A program made the translations under genes and the position numbers. From the NCBI GenBank assembly GCA_049974825.1, contig JBNGDJ010000006.1, positions 1-47,219 of the forward strand: DNA of 47,219 nucleotides, written 5' to 3'. The DNA comes from JBKHDT01 sp049974825 (GTDB taxonomy: Bacteria > Pseudomonadota > Gammaproteobacteria > Halothiobacillales > Halothiobacillaceae). Below the pieces are notes generated by a model, which ran no database searches, had not been told where the DNA came from, and saw nothing but the letters and a program-made list of their open reading frames with translations. Position 1 is the first letter of the stretch. The number at the start of each line of letters is the position of its first letter. This document shows positions 24,647-33,437 of the stretch, piece by piece.

Positions 24647-25615
24647 ATGGCCGAAACCAAGCACTGCCGCCTTCTTATCCTCGGCTCCGGTCCTGCCGGC
24701 TACACTGCCGCCGTCTACGCTGCCCGCGCCAACCTCGAGCCGGTGCTCGTGACCGGGCTGCAGATGGGCGGCCAGTTGACCACCACCACCGAGGTCGACA
24801 ACTGGCCGGGCGACGTCGAGGGGCTGACCGGCCCGGGGTTGATGGAGCGGATGAAGGCGCACGCCGAACGCTTCGATACCGAGGTCATCTTCGACCATAT
24901 CCACAAGGCGGATCTCTCCAGCCGTCCTTTCGTGCTTGAGGGCGATTCCGGCCGATACACGGCGGACGCCCTGATCATCGCTACCGGCGCCAGCGCCCGC
25001 TATCTTGGTCTTGATTCCGAGGAAAAGTTCAAGGGCAAGGGGGTTTCCGCCTGTGCGACCTGCGACGGCTTCTTCTACCGCGGGCAGACCGTGGCGGTCG
25101 TTGGCGGCGGGAACACGGCGGTCGAGGAGGCGTTGTACCTCTCCAACCTGGCCGGGCACGTGCACGTGGTGCATCGTCGTGACCGCTTCCGGGCCGAAGA
25201 GATTCTTTCCGATCGCCTGCACGCCAAGTCGCACGATGCCGGGGGCAATGTGACCATCCACTGGTTCAGCGAGGTCGACGAGGTGCTCGGGGACGACAGC
25301 GGAGTGACCGGGCTTCGTATCCGGGATACCCGCGATGGCAGCAAGAGCGATCTGGACGTGCACGGGGTGTTCATCGCCATTGGCCACAGCCCCAATACCG
25401 GTCTGTTCGAGGGGCAACTTGACATGGCCGGCGGGTACATTCGAGTGCAGGGCGGCAGCGAGGGCAATGCCACCGCAACCTCCATTCCCGGTGTCTTTGC
25501 CGCCGGGGACGTCATGGACCATGTCTACCGGCAGGCCATTACTTCGGCAGGCACCGGCTGCATGGCGGCGCTGGATGCCAAGAATTTCCTGGAGCAGGCC
25601 GAGGGCGACGACTGA
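24647..25615 (+). CDS. trxB: Thioredoxin reductase
   Basis: TrxB passes electrons from NADPH through FAD to thioredoxin. The 322-residue product has the FAD motif LILGSGPAGYTAAVYAARA, the redox-active CATC in VSACATCDGFFY, the NADPH-binding VAVVGGGNTAVEEALYL, and the C-terminal FAD segment GVFAAGDVMDHVYRQ. A 17-base perfect hairpin (25619-25635) lies just after the stop without a T-run. Two membrane proteins and a DUF3293 gene follow in the same direction with short gaps or overlaps. Confidence 0.97.
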   Translation: MAETKHCRLLILGSGPAGYTAAVYAARANLEPVLVTGLQMGGQLTTTTEVDNWPGDVEGLTGPGLMERMKAHAERFDTEVIFDHIHKADLSSRPFVLEGDSGRYTADALIIATGASARYLGLDSEEKFKGKGVSACATCDGFFYRGQTVAVVGGGNTAVEEALYLSNLAGHVHVVHRRDRFRAEEILSDRLHAKSHDAGGNVTIHWFSEVDEVLGDDSGVTGLRIRDTRDGSKSDLDVHGVFIAIGHSPNTGLFEGQLDMAGGYIRVQGGSEGNATATSIPGVFAAGDVMDHVYRQAITSAGTGCMAALDAKNFLEQAEGDD

Positions 25616-25648
25616 CCCGCGCGACTTGGTCGCGCATCGAGAAGACGC

Positions 25649-25957
25649 ATGGAATTGACTGACGCACTGTACGTGATCGTCCTTGCCGGCAGCCTTGGGC
25701 TGGTGCTCTTTCAGCACTGGGCGCGGCCGCGCAAGGCGCGCATTGTCCTGGTATCGGCCGCCTTGGCCAGTTTTGCTGTGGTGGCCGGCATTCATGGTCT
25801 GGCGGGTGCCGAAGAAGTCTTTGGCCAGGTGCTTGCGGCGCTGGCGGTCCTGTTCGGCGCACAGGGGGCCACGGCCGCCTTCGTCTTGCTTTGGCGCGAG
25901 ATGCAGGCGGACGACCAGCCGGGCAGGACCACTCCGAACGACGAGGAGGCGGCATGA
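25649..25957 (+). CDS. Small membrane protein resembling the PntA C-terminal membrane segment
   Basis: A 102-residue protein with about three predicted membrane spans (roughly 5-22, 32-53, 58-82) and a short charged tail. From memory of E. coli transhydrogenase, topology and ending (a last helix followed by LLWREM, compared with a last helix and QRML) resemble the membrane part of the alpha subunit (PntA, or PntA2 where it is separate). The similarity is by eye and weak in residues. It lies 33 bases after trxB and overlaps the next gene by four bases. Confidence 0.55.
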   Translation: MELTDALYVIVLAGSLGLVLFQHWARPRKARIVLVSAALASFAVVAGIHGLAGAEEVFGQVLAALAVLFGAQGATAAFVLLWREMQADDQPGRTTPNDEEAA

Positions 25958-26799
25958 ACCTGCAGATGAACGCCCTTGACCTCTTCGGCTGGTTTGGCCT
26001 GGTTGCCGTGCTGGCGGGGCTTTTCCTGCTCAAGCGTCGCAGCACGGGCATGGTGGGGCTGCTGCTCATTCTCGCGGCCATGGTGGGCATTGCCCTGGCG
26101 GTGCTCTGGCACCATGACTTCCGCAACGCGCTGCTGGTGGTGTCGATGGTGGTGCTGGGGGCGGCACTCGCCCCTTGGTTTTCCGGCCGCCGGCGCAGTG
26201 TGCTCTGCGGGGTCGCGCTGATCAACGCGAGTCTGGGGCTGGCCATTGCCCTGCTGGGGCTGGTGGGTCTGGTCGAAACCGAGGCGGTGGCCCAGGGCTG
26301 GGACACCCGGCTGACTTCCGTGCTCGGGCTGTTTCTGGGCGTCTGGACTTTCGCTTCGGGCCTGATGGTCTGGCTGCGTTTGACCGACCAGTTGCCGGAG
26401 TCCGTGCCCACGCCCATGCAGCGGCGGGTCCAGGCGGTGATCCTGGTCGTCACGCTCGGACTGGGCCTGGCCGCCGTGATCTGGCCGGATTACGCGACTT
26501 TTCCCCTGGTGCTCATGCTCGTGTTGACACTGGAGCTGGCCGCGCTCAGTTCGCTGGGTGTGCGGCGCGAGGGTCTGGCGGCCGTGATGGCCCGGCACGT
26601 CGGTTTCGTCGGCGCAGCACTGGCCATGCTGGGTTACGTGCATCACTCGCTTTTCCTTATCGCGCTGGGCCTGCTGGCCTTTTCCGGTGCCTGGATCTTC
26701 CAGCGTGGCATCGTGATCTTCCGATCCGATGCCGTGCCGGCAAGCCCCGATGCCGACGATCCCGGGCGCGAGCGTCCCGCGGATGCGCGGACGCCCTGA
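25954..26799 (+). CDS. Polytopic membrane protein resembling the PntB membrane domain
   Basis: A 281-residue protein starting MNLQMNALDLF (ATGA overlap with the preceding gene) with about eight or nine membrane helices and a short soluble tail. Segments such as VLGLFLGVWTFASGLMVW and HSLFLIALGLLAFSGAWIF line up by eye with E. coli PntB helices recalled from memory. The segment LINASLGLAI aligns with the one carrying PntB His91, giving Asn there. No NADP(H)-binding domain III follows. Function unknown; it could be a transhydrogenase-derived channel or sensor, or the likeness may be only topological. Confidence 0.55.
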   Translation: MNLQMNALDLFGWFGLVAVLAGLFLLKRRSTGMVGLLLILAAMVGIALAVLWHHDFRNALLVVSMVVLGAALAPWFSGRRRSVLCGVALINASLGLAIALLGLVGLVETEAVAQGWDTRLTSVLGLFLGVWTFASGLMVWLRLTDQLPESVPTPMQRRVQAVILVVTLGLGLAAVIWPDYATFPLVLMLVLTLELAALSSLGVRREGLAAVMARHVGFVGAALAMLGYVHHSLFLIALGLLAFSGAWIFQRGIVIFRSDAVPASPDADDPGRERPADARTP

Positions 26800-27217
26800 G
26801 CTGGCGCAGGCCTATCGGGCGGCCTGGTATGAAGTCACTCTGCCGGAGGGTACGCCTTGCCGCTTCCGTGTCGGTGACCGGGTTCACGCCCTGGAGCCGC
26901 TGGCCGGTTGCGGCGGCTGGGGCTGGCTGACGGCTTTCAACCCCGGCTCGCATTTGCTTCCGACGGCCGAGAATGCGCGGCGTCATGACGGCCTCTGTCG
27001 GATTGTGGCGTCGCTTGGTCTGTCGGTTCTTGAGGCTTCCAGCGGTGATGATGCGGGTCTTTGGCCTGTTGAACGGGGCTTCTGTCTGCTGGATGTCGAT
27101 CGGTGCCGGCTGCAGTCCCTGGCAAATGACTGGCAGCAGGCGGCCTTCCTGCATGCCCGGCCTCAGGAGCCGGTTCAGCTGTGCTGGTCCGACGAGCCTT
27201 GCCCACCCGGGCCCTGA
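26783..27217 (+). CDS. DUF3293 domain protein
   Basis: A small soluble protein of 144 residues if it starts at MRGRPELAQAYRAAWYEV (26783), overlapping the preceding stop by 17 bases. The segment WLTAFNPGSHLLPTAENARR and the later LWPVERGFCLLDVD match my recollection of the DUF3293 family, whose function is unknown. It is the last gene of the trxB group. A repeat element separates it from the converging thioredoxin-like gene. Confidence 0.7.
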   Translation: MRGRPELAQAYRAAWYEVTLPEGTPCRFRVGDRVHALEPLAGCGGWGWLTAFNPGSHLLPTAENARRHDGLCRIVASLGLSVLEASSGDDAGLWPVERGFCLLDVDRCRLQSLANDWQQAAFLHARPQEPVQLCWSDEPCPPGP

Positions 27218-27233
27218 CTCGCCTCTCCTTTCT

Positions 27234-27368
27234 AGGAGTCTCTGCATGATTGCAGGGGTTTCCCCGCCGCGTAATGGCGCAAGCCATTGAATTGCGGAGC
27301 CCGGGCCGAGCATGTATCAGCCCGGGCGTGTCTGCATAAGCCTAAGGATGGCTTTGTGCAGAGTTTCC
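27234..27368 (+). repeat. Modular hairpin repeat, copy 4 (plus orientation)
   Basis: Module A is imperfect (27234-27264). B is missing. C (27272-27290) is TAATGGC / GCAA / GCCATTGA. D (27299-27327) is GCCCGGGCCGA / GCATGTA / TCAGCCCGGGC. E (27331-27362) ends TGGCTTTGTGCAGA, followed by GTTTCC. It fills the gap between two converging genes, where a hairpin structure could act in both directions. Confidence 0.9.
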
Positions 27369-27408
27369 TTTGTGAATGCAGCGCCCTCGCGGGTCTTGCC
27401 GATGGCGG

Positions 27409-27954
27409 TCAACTGTCCTGCCGGGCAACCCACCAGAGCCGGGCGCGCAACCCCCAGCTACTGGTCAGGCCGGTCTCGACAAATCGCACTTCACCCCGGC
27501 CGTCAAGCACGTACATGACCGGCACACCCTTGACGCCCCAGTTGCGTGCCTGGCTGCCCTGAGGGTCGTTGAGCACGCGCAGGCCCCGCCAACCCGACTC
27601 GTCGACGAACTGGCGTACCGTCGCCTCGTTTCCGGACTGCATGGCCACGGTGAGCACCGGCCAGTCCTCGGCCACAGCTTCGATCATGGGCATTTCCAGC
27701 CGGCAGATTCGGCACCATTCGGCCCAGAAAACCACCAGTAGGGGTTCGCCCTGGTAGTCCGCCAGCGAGACCGTGCGGCCTTCAAGGTCTGTGCCCGACA
27801 GCGGCGGGGCCGGTCCCTGCGTGACGGCCGGGGCCATCCAGGCGCGCACCAGCAGAAATGCGGCCAGGACCAGGCCGATTTCCAGGCTCCAGCGCAACCA
27901 ACGGGGGCGCCGGGGGCTGCGGGTGGTTTCGTCTTGTGGGGAAGGTTCGCTCAT
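27409..27954 (-). CDS. Membrane-anchored TlpA/ScsD-like thioredoxin
   Basis: A 181-residue protein with one N-terminal membrane anchor (about 23-42, LEIGLVLAAFLLVRAWMAP) and a periplasmic thioredoxin fold. The redox motif is CRIC in VVFWAEWCRICRLEMPMIE, with the cis-proline segment GVKGVPVMYVLD. This resembles ScsD/TlpA-type disulfide reductases. The thioredoxin/CcdA-like protein at 14025-15425 or another DsbD could supply its electrons; that link is inference. It is divergent from coaBC. Confidence 0.88.
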   Translation of the reverse strand: MSEPSPQDETTRSPRRPRWLRWSLEIGLVLAAFLLVRAWMAPAVTQGPAPPLSGTDLEGRTVSLADYQGEPLLVVFWAEWCRICRLEMPMIEAVAEDWPVLTVAMQSGNEATVRQFVDESGWRGLRVLNDPQGSQARNWGVKGVPVMYVLDGRGEVRFVETGLTSSWGLRARLWWVARQDS

Positions 27955-28069
27955 GGAGGGCTGTCTGTCATGCCGATGGGAGGTGTGCCGGCCCGGGCTG
28001 ATCTGCCGGAGAAGCGGGAAAGCGCAGGGACAGGGATGTTCTGCTGGCCGACTGGGCTAAAATGCCACG

Positions 28070-29269
28070 ATGAATCTTTCAGGTCGACACATCCTGCTCG
28101 GTGTTTGTGGCGGAATTGCAGCCTACAAGGCCTGTGAACTGCTGCGGCGCTTGCGCGATGCCGGGGGCTCGGTGCGCGTGGTCATGACCGAATCGGCGAC
28201 CCGCTTCGTCTCGCCGCTGACGTTTCAGGCGCTTTCCGGCGAGCCGGTGCGCGTGGCGCTTTTCGACGAGGCAGCCGAGGCAGGCATGAGTCACATCGAA
28301 CTGGCCCGCTGGGCGGACGCCCTGGTTATTGCGCCGGCCACGGCCGACACGCTGGCCCGCCTGGCGCATGGCATGGCGGATGATTTGCTGACGACACTGG
28401 CGCTGGCCACCGAGGCGCCGCTGCTGGTCGCGCCGGCCATGAACCGCGTCATGTGGTCGCATCCGGCGGTGCGGGAAAACGTCGAGCGGCTGCAGGCGCG
28501 GGGTGTGCAGATGATCGGTCCCGACGAGGGCGCCCAGGCCTGCGGTGAGACGGGCGCCGGGCGGATGTCCGACCCTGCCATGGTTCTTGAGCGGGTGAGT
28601 GCTTGCCTGAGCCCGCCTGCGGGCGCGCTCGCCGGGATTCATGTGCTTATCACCGCCGGGGGCACGCGCGAGCCAATTGACCCAGTCCGTTACTTGGCGA
28701 ACCGGTCCTCCGGACGAATGGGCTACGCGCTGGCCCGTGCGGCGGTCGAGGCGGGTGCCCGGGTGACGCTCATCAGCGGCCCGACGCGACTGTCGACCCC
28801 GCCGGGGGTGGTTCGGGTGGATGTCGAGACGGCCGAGCAGATGGCCGCGGCGGTCGAGACAGCCCTGCCTGCCGACGTGTTTATCGGCGCGGCGGCGGTA
28901 TCGGATTTCCGAGTGGCTCAGCCGGCAGGGGGCAAGATCAAGAAGGGTGGAGCGCCGCTGACGCTGTCGTTGGTCGAGAACCCGGATATCCTGGCGCGCG
29001 TGGCATCCGGCACGCCACGGCCCTTCACGGTCGGGTTTGCTGCCGAGACCGAGCGGCTTGAGGAACATGCGCGGTCAAAACTTGAACGCAAGGGCCTGGA
29101 CATGCTCTGCGCCAATGACGTGGGCGACAACAAGGCTTTTGATCAGGCGGACAATGAACTGCTGGTTCTCTGGCCGGGGGGCATGCAGCCCTTGCCCCGG
29201 GCAGACAAGCTGAGCCTTGCACGTCAGGTCGTCGCGCTGATTGGCCGACGGATGCGGGACTGCGACTGA
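28070..29269 (+). CDS. coaBC: Bifunctional phosphopantothenoylcysteine decarboxylase/synthase CoaBC
   Basis: CoaBC joins cysteine to 4'-phosphopantothenate and decarboxylates the product, two steps of coenzyme A synthesis. The 399-residue protein starts with the FMN decarboxylase domain (LLGVCGGIAAYKACELLRRL, SHIELARWAD, PAMNRVMW, GETGAGRM). The CTP-dependent synthase domain follows (ITAGGTREPIDPVRYLANRS, AAAVSDFRVA, KIKKGG, FAAETE). No Shine-Dalgarno is visible. TAAAAT (28058-28063) lies only six bases before the ATG, so the message could be leaderless. Confidence 0.97.
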   Translation: MNLSGRHILLGVCGGIAAYKACELLRRLRDAGGSVRVVMTESATRFVSPLTFQALSGEPVRVALFDEAAEAGMSHIELARWADALVIAPATADTLARLAHGMADDLLTTLALATEAPLLVAPAMNRVMWSHPAVRENVERLQARGVQMIGPDEGAQACGETGAGRMSDPAMVLERVSACLSPPAGALAGIHVLITAGGTREPIDPVRYLANRSSGRMGYALARAAVEAGARVTLISGPTRLSTPPGVVRVDVETAEQMAAAVETALPADVFIGAAAVSDFRVAQPAGGKIKKGGAPLTLSLVENPDILARVASGTPRPFTVGFAAETERLEEHARSKLERKGLDMLCANDVGDNKAFDQADNELLVLWPGGMQPLPRADKLSLARQVVALIGRRMRDCD

Positions 29270-29343
29270 ACCTGCGGGGTGCCGGATAGTTCTGCGCAGT
29301 GTCCCGACAGCCTCAATAAACCAAGGGCGACAAGACTGCTTTC

Positions 29344-30387
29344 ATGACCGAGACCATCAAACTGACCGAATACAGCCACGGCGCCGGCTGCGGCTGCAAG
29401 ATTGCACCGGCCCTGCTGGATGACATGCTGCGCTCGGCCCTGCCGTCCCAACAGATGGATCAACGCCTCTGGGTGGGCAACGACAGCCGAGACGATGCGG
29501 CCGTCTATGACTTGGACGATGGCACCGGAATCATCAGCACAACTGATTTTTTCATGCCGATCGTGGATGATCCCTTCACCTTCGGACGGATCGCGGCCAC
29601 GAATGCATTGAGCGACATCTATGCCATGGGCGGCACACCGCTGGTTGCCATCGCCATCCTGGGCTGGCCCATTGACCGGCTGGGGCCGGAAGTCGCCGCC
29701 GCGGTGATCGACGGTGGGCGGCAGGCCTGTCGAGACGCGGGCATTCTCATTGCCGGCGGTCACAGTATTGATGCCCCCGAGCCGATCTTTGGTCTGGCGG
29801 TCACCGGCCGCGTGACCCGCGAGCGTCTGCGGCGCAACGACACCGCACGGCCCGGCGCCCGGCTTTTTCTGACCAAGCCCCTGGGCATCGGCATTCTCAC
29901 CACAGCCCAGAAATCGAAGATTCTCGCGCCCGAGCATCAGGGTATTGCCGCAGACTGGATGTGCCGGCTCAACCGAGTCGGCGAACGCCTGGCGGCTCTG
30001 CCCCAGGTGCAGGCCATGACGGATGTCACCGGCTTCGGCCTGGCTGGTCACCTGCTGGAAATGTGTGCCGGATCCGGTCTGCGTGCCCGGGTTGAACGAA
30101 ACGCCCTGCCGCTTCTGCCGACCGTGGAAGAATACTTTGCCCGGGGCGCGGTCCCCGGTGGAACGGGACGCAACCATGCCAGCTACGGGCACCGAATGGC
30201 AACGGTGGACGAGCGGGAAAAGGCGCTGCTTTGCGATCCGCAGACCTCCGGTGGGCTGCTGGTGGCGGTGGCACCGGAGGGCGCGGAGGCAGTCGCCGAG
30301 CTGTTGCGCGCCGAAGGGCTGAATGACCGCCCGGTGGGCCAGATGCTGCCGGCCGGCGAAGGTCCCGAGCTGGAGCTGGTCCCTTGA
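29344..30387 (+). CDS. selD: Selenide, water dikinase
   Basis: SelD makes selenophosphate from selenide and ATP. The 347-residue product has SHGAGCGCKIAP, with C16 and K19 matching catalytic C17 and K20 of E. coli; it is the cysteine form, not a selenoprotein. Other signatures are STTDFFMPIVDDPFTFGRIA, GGHSIDAPEPIFGLAVTG and TDVTGFGLAGHLLEM. mnmH starts at its stop codon, so the selenophosphate made here is presumably used at least for tRNA selenation. Confidence 0.97.
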   Translation: MTETIKLTEYSHGAGCGCKIAPALLDDMLRSALPSQQMDQRLWVGNDSRDDAAVYDLDDGTGIISTTDFFMPIVDDPFTFGRIAATNALSDIYAMGGTPLVAIAILGWPIDRLGPEVAAAVIDGGRQACRDAGILIAGGHSIDAPEPIFGLAVTGRVTRERLRRNDTARPGARLFLTKPLGIGILTTAQKSKILAPEHQGIAADWMCRLNRVGERLAALPQVQAMTDVTGFGLAGHLLEMCAGSGLRARVERNALPLLPTVEEYFARGAVPGGTGRNHASYGHRMATVDEREKALLCDPQTSGGLLVAVAPEGAEAVAELLRAEGLNDRPVGQMLPAGEGPELELVP

Positions 30388-31499
30388 GTGACGTGCCGGA
30401 ACAGCGGGATGATCTGCAGCAGCTTTTTCTGGACGCCGTGCCGCTGCTGGACGTGCGTGCGCCGGTGGAGTTCGCGCAGGGCGCCTTTCCCGGGGCGGAG
30501 AATCTGCCCCTGCTGACGGACGAGGAGCGTCACCGCGTCGGGATTCGCTACAAGGAGCAGGGTCAGGATGCCGCCATTGCCCTCGGCTACGAGCTGGTCG
30601 ATCCTGAGGAAAAGGCACGGAGAATTGACGGCTGGCGGGATTTTTTTACCCGTCATCCCGACGGAGCCCTGTACTGCTTTCGAGGTGGCCTGCGTTCGCG
30701 CCTGACGCAGCAGATGCTGGCCCAGGCCGGCGTGCATGTCCCTCGGGTGCGCGGAGGCTACAAGGCCATGCGCCGGTTTCTGATCGACAACCTGGAAACC
30801 ATTGGGCGCGAGCAGCCATTGTTGTTGCTCGGCGGAAGGACCGGCGTCGGCAAGACCGACCTGCTCAACCGCTTTGACCGCGCGGTGGATCTGGAAGGCA
30901 TCGCGGCCCATCGCGGATCGGCCTTTGGCAAGCGCGCGCATCCCCAGCCACCACAGATCGCGATCGAGAATGCCATGAGCATTGCGTTGCTGCGCCAGCG
31001 TGATGCCGGGCCCGCGCGCCCGATCCTGCTTGAAGACGAGGGGCGGTGCATAGGCAGCCGCGAGATTCCGCTCGGTCTTTTCGAAGGCATGCGCCGAGCG
31101 CCGCTGATCCTGGTCGAGACCGACATGGATGCACGGGTCGAGCAGGGCTTGAAGGACTACGTGCTCGACCTGCAGGCCGAGTATCGGGCCATGTTGCCGG
31201 TGCCGGAAGCGGACGAAGCCTTTGGCGAGCATCTTCGTTCCGCCCTGGCCCGGTTGCAGCGGCGACTGGGTGGCGAGCGCCACAAGCGTTACATGGCGCT
31301 GTTCGAAGAGGCCCTGGCCGCCTGGCTGGAGCAGGCCGACGATGCCGGGTTCCGGGAGTTCATCGCGGGGTTGCTGCGCGACTACTACGACCCCATGTAC
31401 GACTACCAGATCGACCGCAAGCGGGATCGGGTGGTGTTCCGTGGTGATCCCGAGCAGGTTGCCCATTACCTAAGCACGCAGAGCGTGGAGCTGCGGTGA
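30384..31499 (+). CDS. mnmH: tRNA 2-selenouridine synthase MnmH (SelU)
   Basis: MnmH replaces the sulfur of 2-thiouridine at the tRNA wobble position with selenium. I chose TTG at 30384, which overlaps the selD stop (TTGA) and has GGAG eight bases upstream. An N-terminal rhodanese domain carries the catalytic cysteine at C98 (ALYCFRGGLRSR). A P-loop domain follows with GGRTGVGKTDLLNR at about 151. Length (371) is normal. selD-mnmH-cmoA overlap, forming a tRNA wobble-modification operon. Confidence 0.96.
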   Translation: MSDVPEQRDDLQQLFLDAVPLLDVRAPVEFAQGAFPGAENLPLLTDEERHRVGIRYKEQGQDAAIALGYELVDPEEKARRIDGWRDFFTRHPDGALYCFRGGLRSRLTQQMLAQAGVHVPRVRGGYKAMRRFLIDNLETIGREQPLLLLGGRTGVGKTDLLNRFDRAVDLEGIAAHRGSAFGKRAHPQPPQIAIENAMSIALLRQRDAGPARPILLEDEGRCIGSREIPLGLFEGMRRAPLILVETDMDARVEQGLKDYVLDLQAEYRAMLPVPEADEAFGEHLRSALARLQRRLGGERHKRYMALFEEALAAWLEQADDAGFREFIAGLLRDYYDPMYDYQIDRKRDRVVFRGDPEQVAHYLSTQSVELR

Positions 31500-32233
31500 T
31501 GGGCGAGCGCGACCGGATATTCGCGGAGTCGGCCGGCGAGCCGGGCCCCTTTCGTTTCGACGAGCGTGTGGCCGAGGTATTCCCGGACATGATCAGCCGT
31601 TCCGTGCCCGGCTATGCCTTCGTGCTGGAAACCCTGACCCGCCTGGCGCGCCGGCTGGTGCAACCGTACAGCCGGGTCTACGATTTGGGTTGCTCGCTGG
31701 GCGCAGCCACCCTGGCCATGCGTTCGGGGATCGACCAGCCGGGGGTCGAGTGCATCGCGGTGGACAATTCCCCGGCAATGGTCGAACGGGCCCGGGCGCA
31801 CGTCGCCGCCTTTCGCTCAAGCGTACCCGCTCAGCTGGCGCTGGCGGACCTGCGGGATGTGGTCATCGAAAACGCCTCGCTGGTGGTCATGAACTTCACC
31901 CTGCAGTTTCTGCCCCAGGATGAGCGTGCGGACATTCTCGCGCGCGTCCATTCCGGCCTGCGACCAGGCGGTGCCCTGGTGCTGGCCGAGAAGGTCCATC
32001 ATCATCAGCCGGGCATGGAATCGTTGATCCAGCAGGTCCATCTGGACTTCAAGCGGGACCAGGGCTATTCCGAGCTGGAGATCAGCCAGAAGCGACAGGC
32101 GCTGGAAAACGTGCTGGTGACCGATACGCTGGCCGAGCACGACCGGCGTCTGGAAGAAGTCGGCTTCATGGAGCGGGCCATGCTTTGCCAGCATTACAAC
32201 TTCGCGGCCATTCTGGCGCGCAAGACATCCTGA
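31499..32233 (+). CDS. cmoA: Carboxy-S-adenosyl-L-methionine synthase CmoA
   Basis: CmoA makes carboxy-SAM from SAM and prephenate. CmoB then uses it to form cmo5U at the tRNA wobble position. The product is 244 residues from ATG at 31499; a GTG three bases earlier is possible. The SAM fold is clear in YDLGCSLGAATLAMR, CIAVDNSPAMVERAR and VVMNFTLQFLPQDER. The start overlaps the mnmH stop. Its usual partner cmoB lies 1.4 kb downstream, separated by an outer-membrane protein gene and two repeat elements. Confidence 0.96.
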   Translation: MGERDRIFAESAGEPGPFRFDERVAEVFPDMISRSVPGYAFVLETLTRLARRLVQPYSRVYDLGCSLGAATLAMRSGIDQPGVECIAVDNSPAMVERARAHVAAFRSSVPAQLALADLRDVVIENASLVVMNFTLQFLPQDERADILARVHSGLRPGGALVLAEKVHHHQPGMESLIQQVHLDFKRDQGYSELEISQKRQALENVLVTDTLAEHDRRLEEVGFMERAMLCQHYNFAAILARKTS

Positions 32234-32296
32234 GGGAATCTCTGCACGAATGCAGAGTTTCCTGAGGGAAACGCTTCACGAAGGCAGGGCGTCCCG
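32234..32296 (+). repeat. Module A hairpins in tandem, copy 5, at the cmoA stop
   Basis: Two module A stem-loops in tandem. The first (32234-32262), GGGAATCTCTGCA / CGAA / TGCAGAGTTTCC, begins at the base after the cmoA stop codon. The second (32266-32296), GGGAAACGCTTCACGAAGG..., is degraded. Modules B to E are absent. Confidence 0.85.
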
Positions 32297-32429
32297 ATTA
32301 AATTCCCTGATGCGCTCATGGGTTTGTGCGCGCAAGGCCGGGGTTGTGGGACACTGTTTCATCATGCTCGTCCGGCCTGGGCGGGGCTGGTGTGGCGGAT
32401 ATGTTTCGAGAATCACCCGGGGGTGAAAC

Positions 32430-33437
32430 ATGAGTTTGCGTCGCTTGTGCAAGGGCCTGGGTTTGTCCCTGCTGCCGAGTCTGTTCATTGGTCCGGCTGC
32501 AGCTGCCCCGATCAGTCCGGAGAAGGGGTTTTCCGGCTTCGTTTCCGTGTTGCCGGCCAGCGTGACGACGCAAAGCGCCACGCACACGGGCGATGACAAC
32601 CGGGTGCTGGAAAGCCTCGACTCGGACGGAGCCCGGGAGCGGTCTGCCGCGGTGGCCGCGATTGGCATGCTGCGCTATACCCTGCGACCCGGACAGACCG
32701 AGTTGTATTTCGGCACCCCGCCGGAGCGGGTTGGCGAGGGCACTTTCCAGCTGGAGCTCGGTATCCGCCAGCAGCTGGCCGATGGTTCGCGGCTGAGGCT
32801 CGGGCTGATCCCCTTTGAACTGCTGGAGAGTCGCCTGTGGGCTGACCCGTTTGTCACCGGTCAGGCCCGTGACAAGACCCGGGCCAGCAACCGGGGCCTG
32901 CGTCTTGGCTGGTCGGCCATTCGCGGCAGCCAGTGGTCGGTGGACTACACTTTCCTGAGGCACGAGGTTGATCGGGAACACTCGGGTCGTTTTCTTGGGC
33001 TCGATGCCGCCGAGCAGGCGCTCTTGCGCCGTGATGCCAATCGCCACCAGCTGACTGTCGATTATCGCTGGCAACTCTCGCCGCGGGTTTCGCTTCGTCC
33101 GGCGCTGCGCTATGAGCGCATTCAGGCCAAGGGACGTGCCGAGCGTGCGGACGTCCTTCGTCCGCAGGTCAACCTGTTCTGGCGTGACCGAAAGCATCAG
33201 GTGAGCCTGACTGCCTATGGCGCCTTCAGTCGGTACGATGCCCGCAATCCCGTGTTCGACCAGTCTCGGGATGCGCGCAGCTGGGGGCTCGTTGCCGGAT
33301 ACAGCCTTGCGGAGCCTTTCGGCTGGAAGAACGGCCAGTTCAACCTGTTTGCCTTGGGCACGCGCAGCGACTCGGATATTCGCTTTTATGACAGCCGCAC
33401 GGTGGTTTTGGCCGCAGGGCTGGGGTACCGGTTTTAG
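32430..33437 (+). CDS. Predicted outer-membrane beta-barrel protein (DUF2860-like)
   Basis: A 335-residue protein with a signal peptide (about 1-25, ending AAAAP). Alternating polar/apolar strands follow, such as QLELGIRQQLADGSRLRLGLI, cut here for length, WSVDYTFLRHEV and HQLTVDYRWQLS, and it ends in GLGYRF, the terminal Phe typical of Bam substrates. I read it as an outer-membrane barrel similar to DUF2860 proteins; substrate unknown. It sits between cmoA and cmoB and is bordered by repeat elements on both sides, suggesting insertion into a once continuous pair. Confidence 0.72.
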   Translation: MSLRRLCKGLGLSLLPSLFIGPAAAAPISPEKGFSGFVSVLPASVTTQSATHTGDDNRVLESLDSDGARERSAAVAAIGMLRYTLRPGQTELYFGTPPERVGEGTFQLELGIRQQLADGSRLRLGLIPFELLESRLWADPFVTGQARDKTRASNRGLRLGWSAIRGSQWSVDYTFLRHEVDREHSGRFLGLDAAEQALLRRDANRHQLTVDYRWQLSPRVSLRPALRYERIQAKGRAERADVLRPQVNLFWRDRKHQVSLTAYGAFSRYDARNPVFDQSRDARSWGLVAGYSLAEPFGWKNGQFNLFALGTRSDSDIRFYDSRTVVLAAGLGYRF

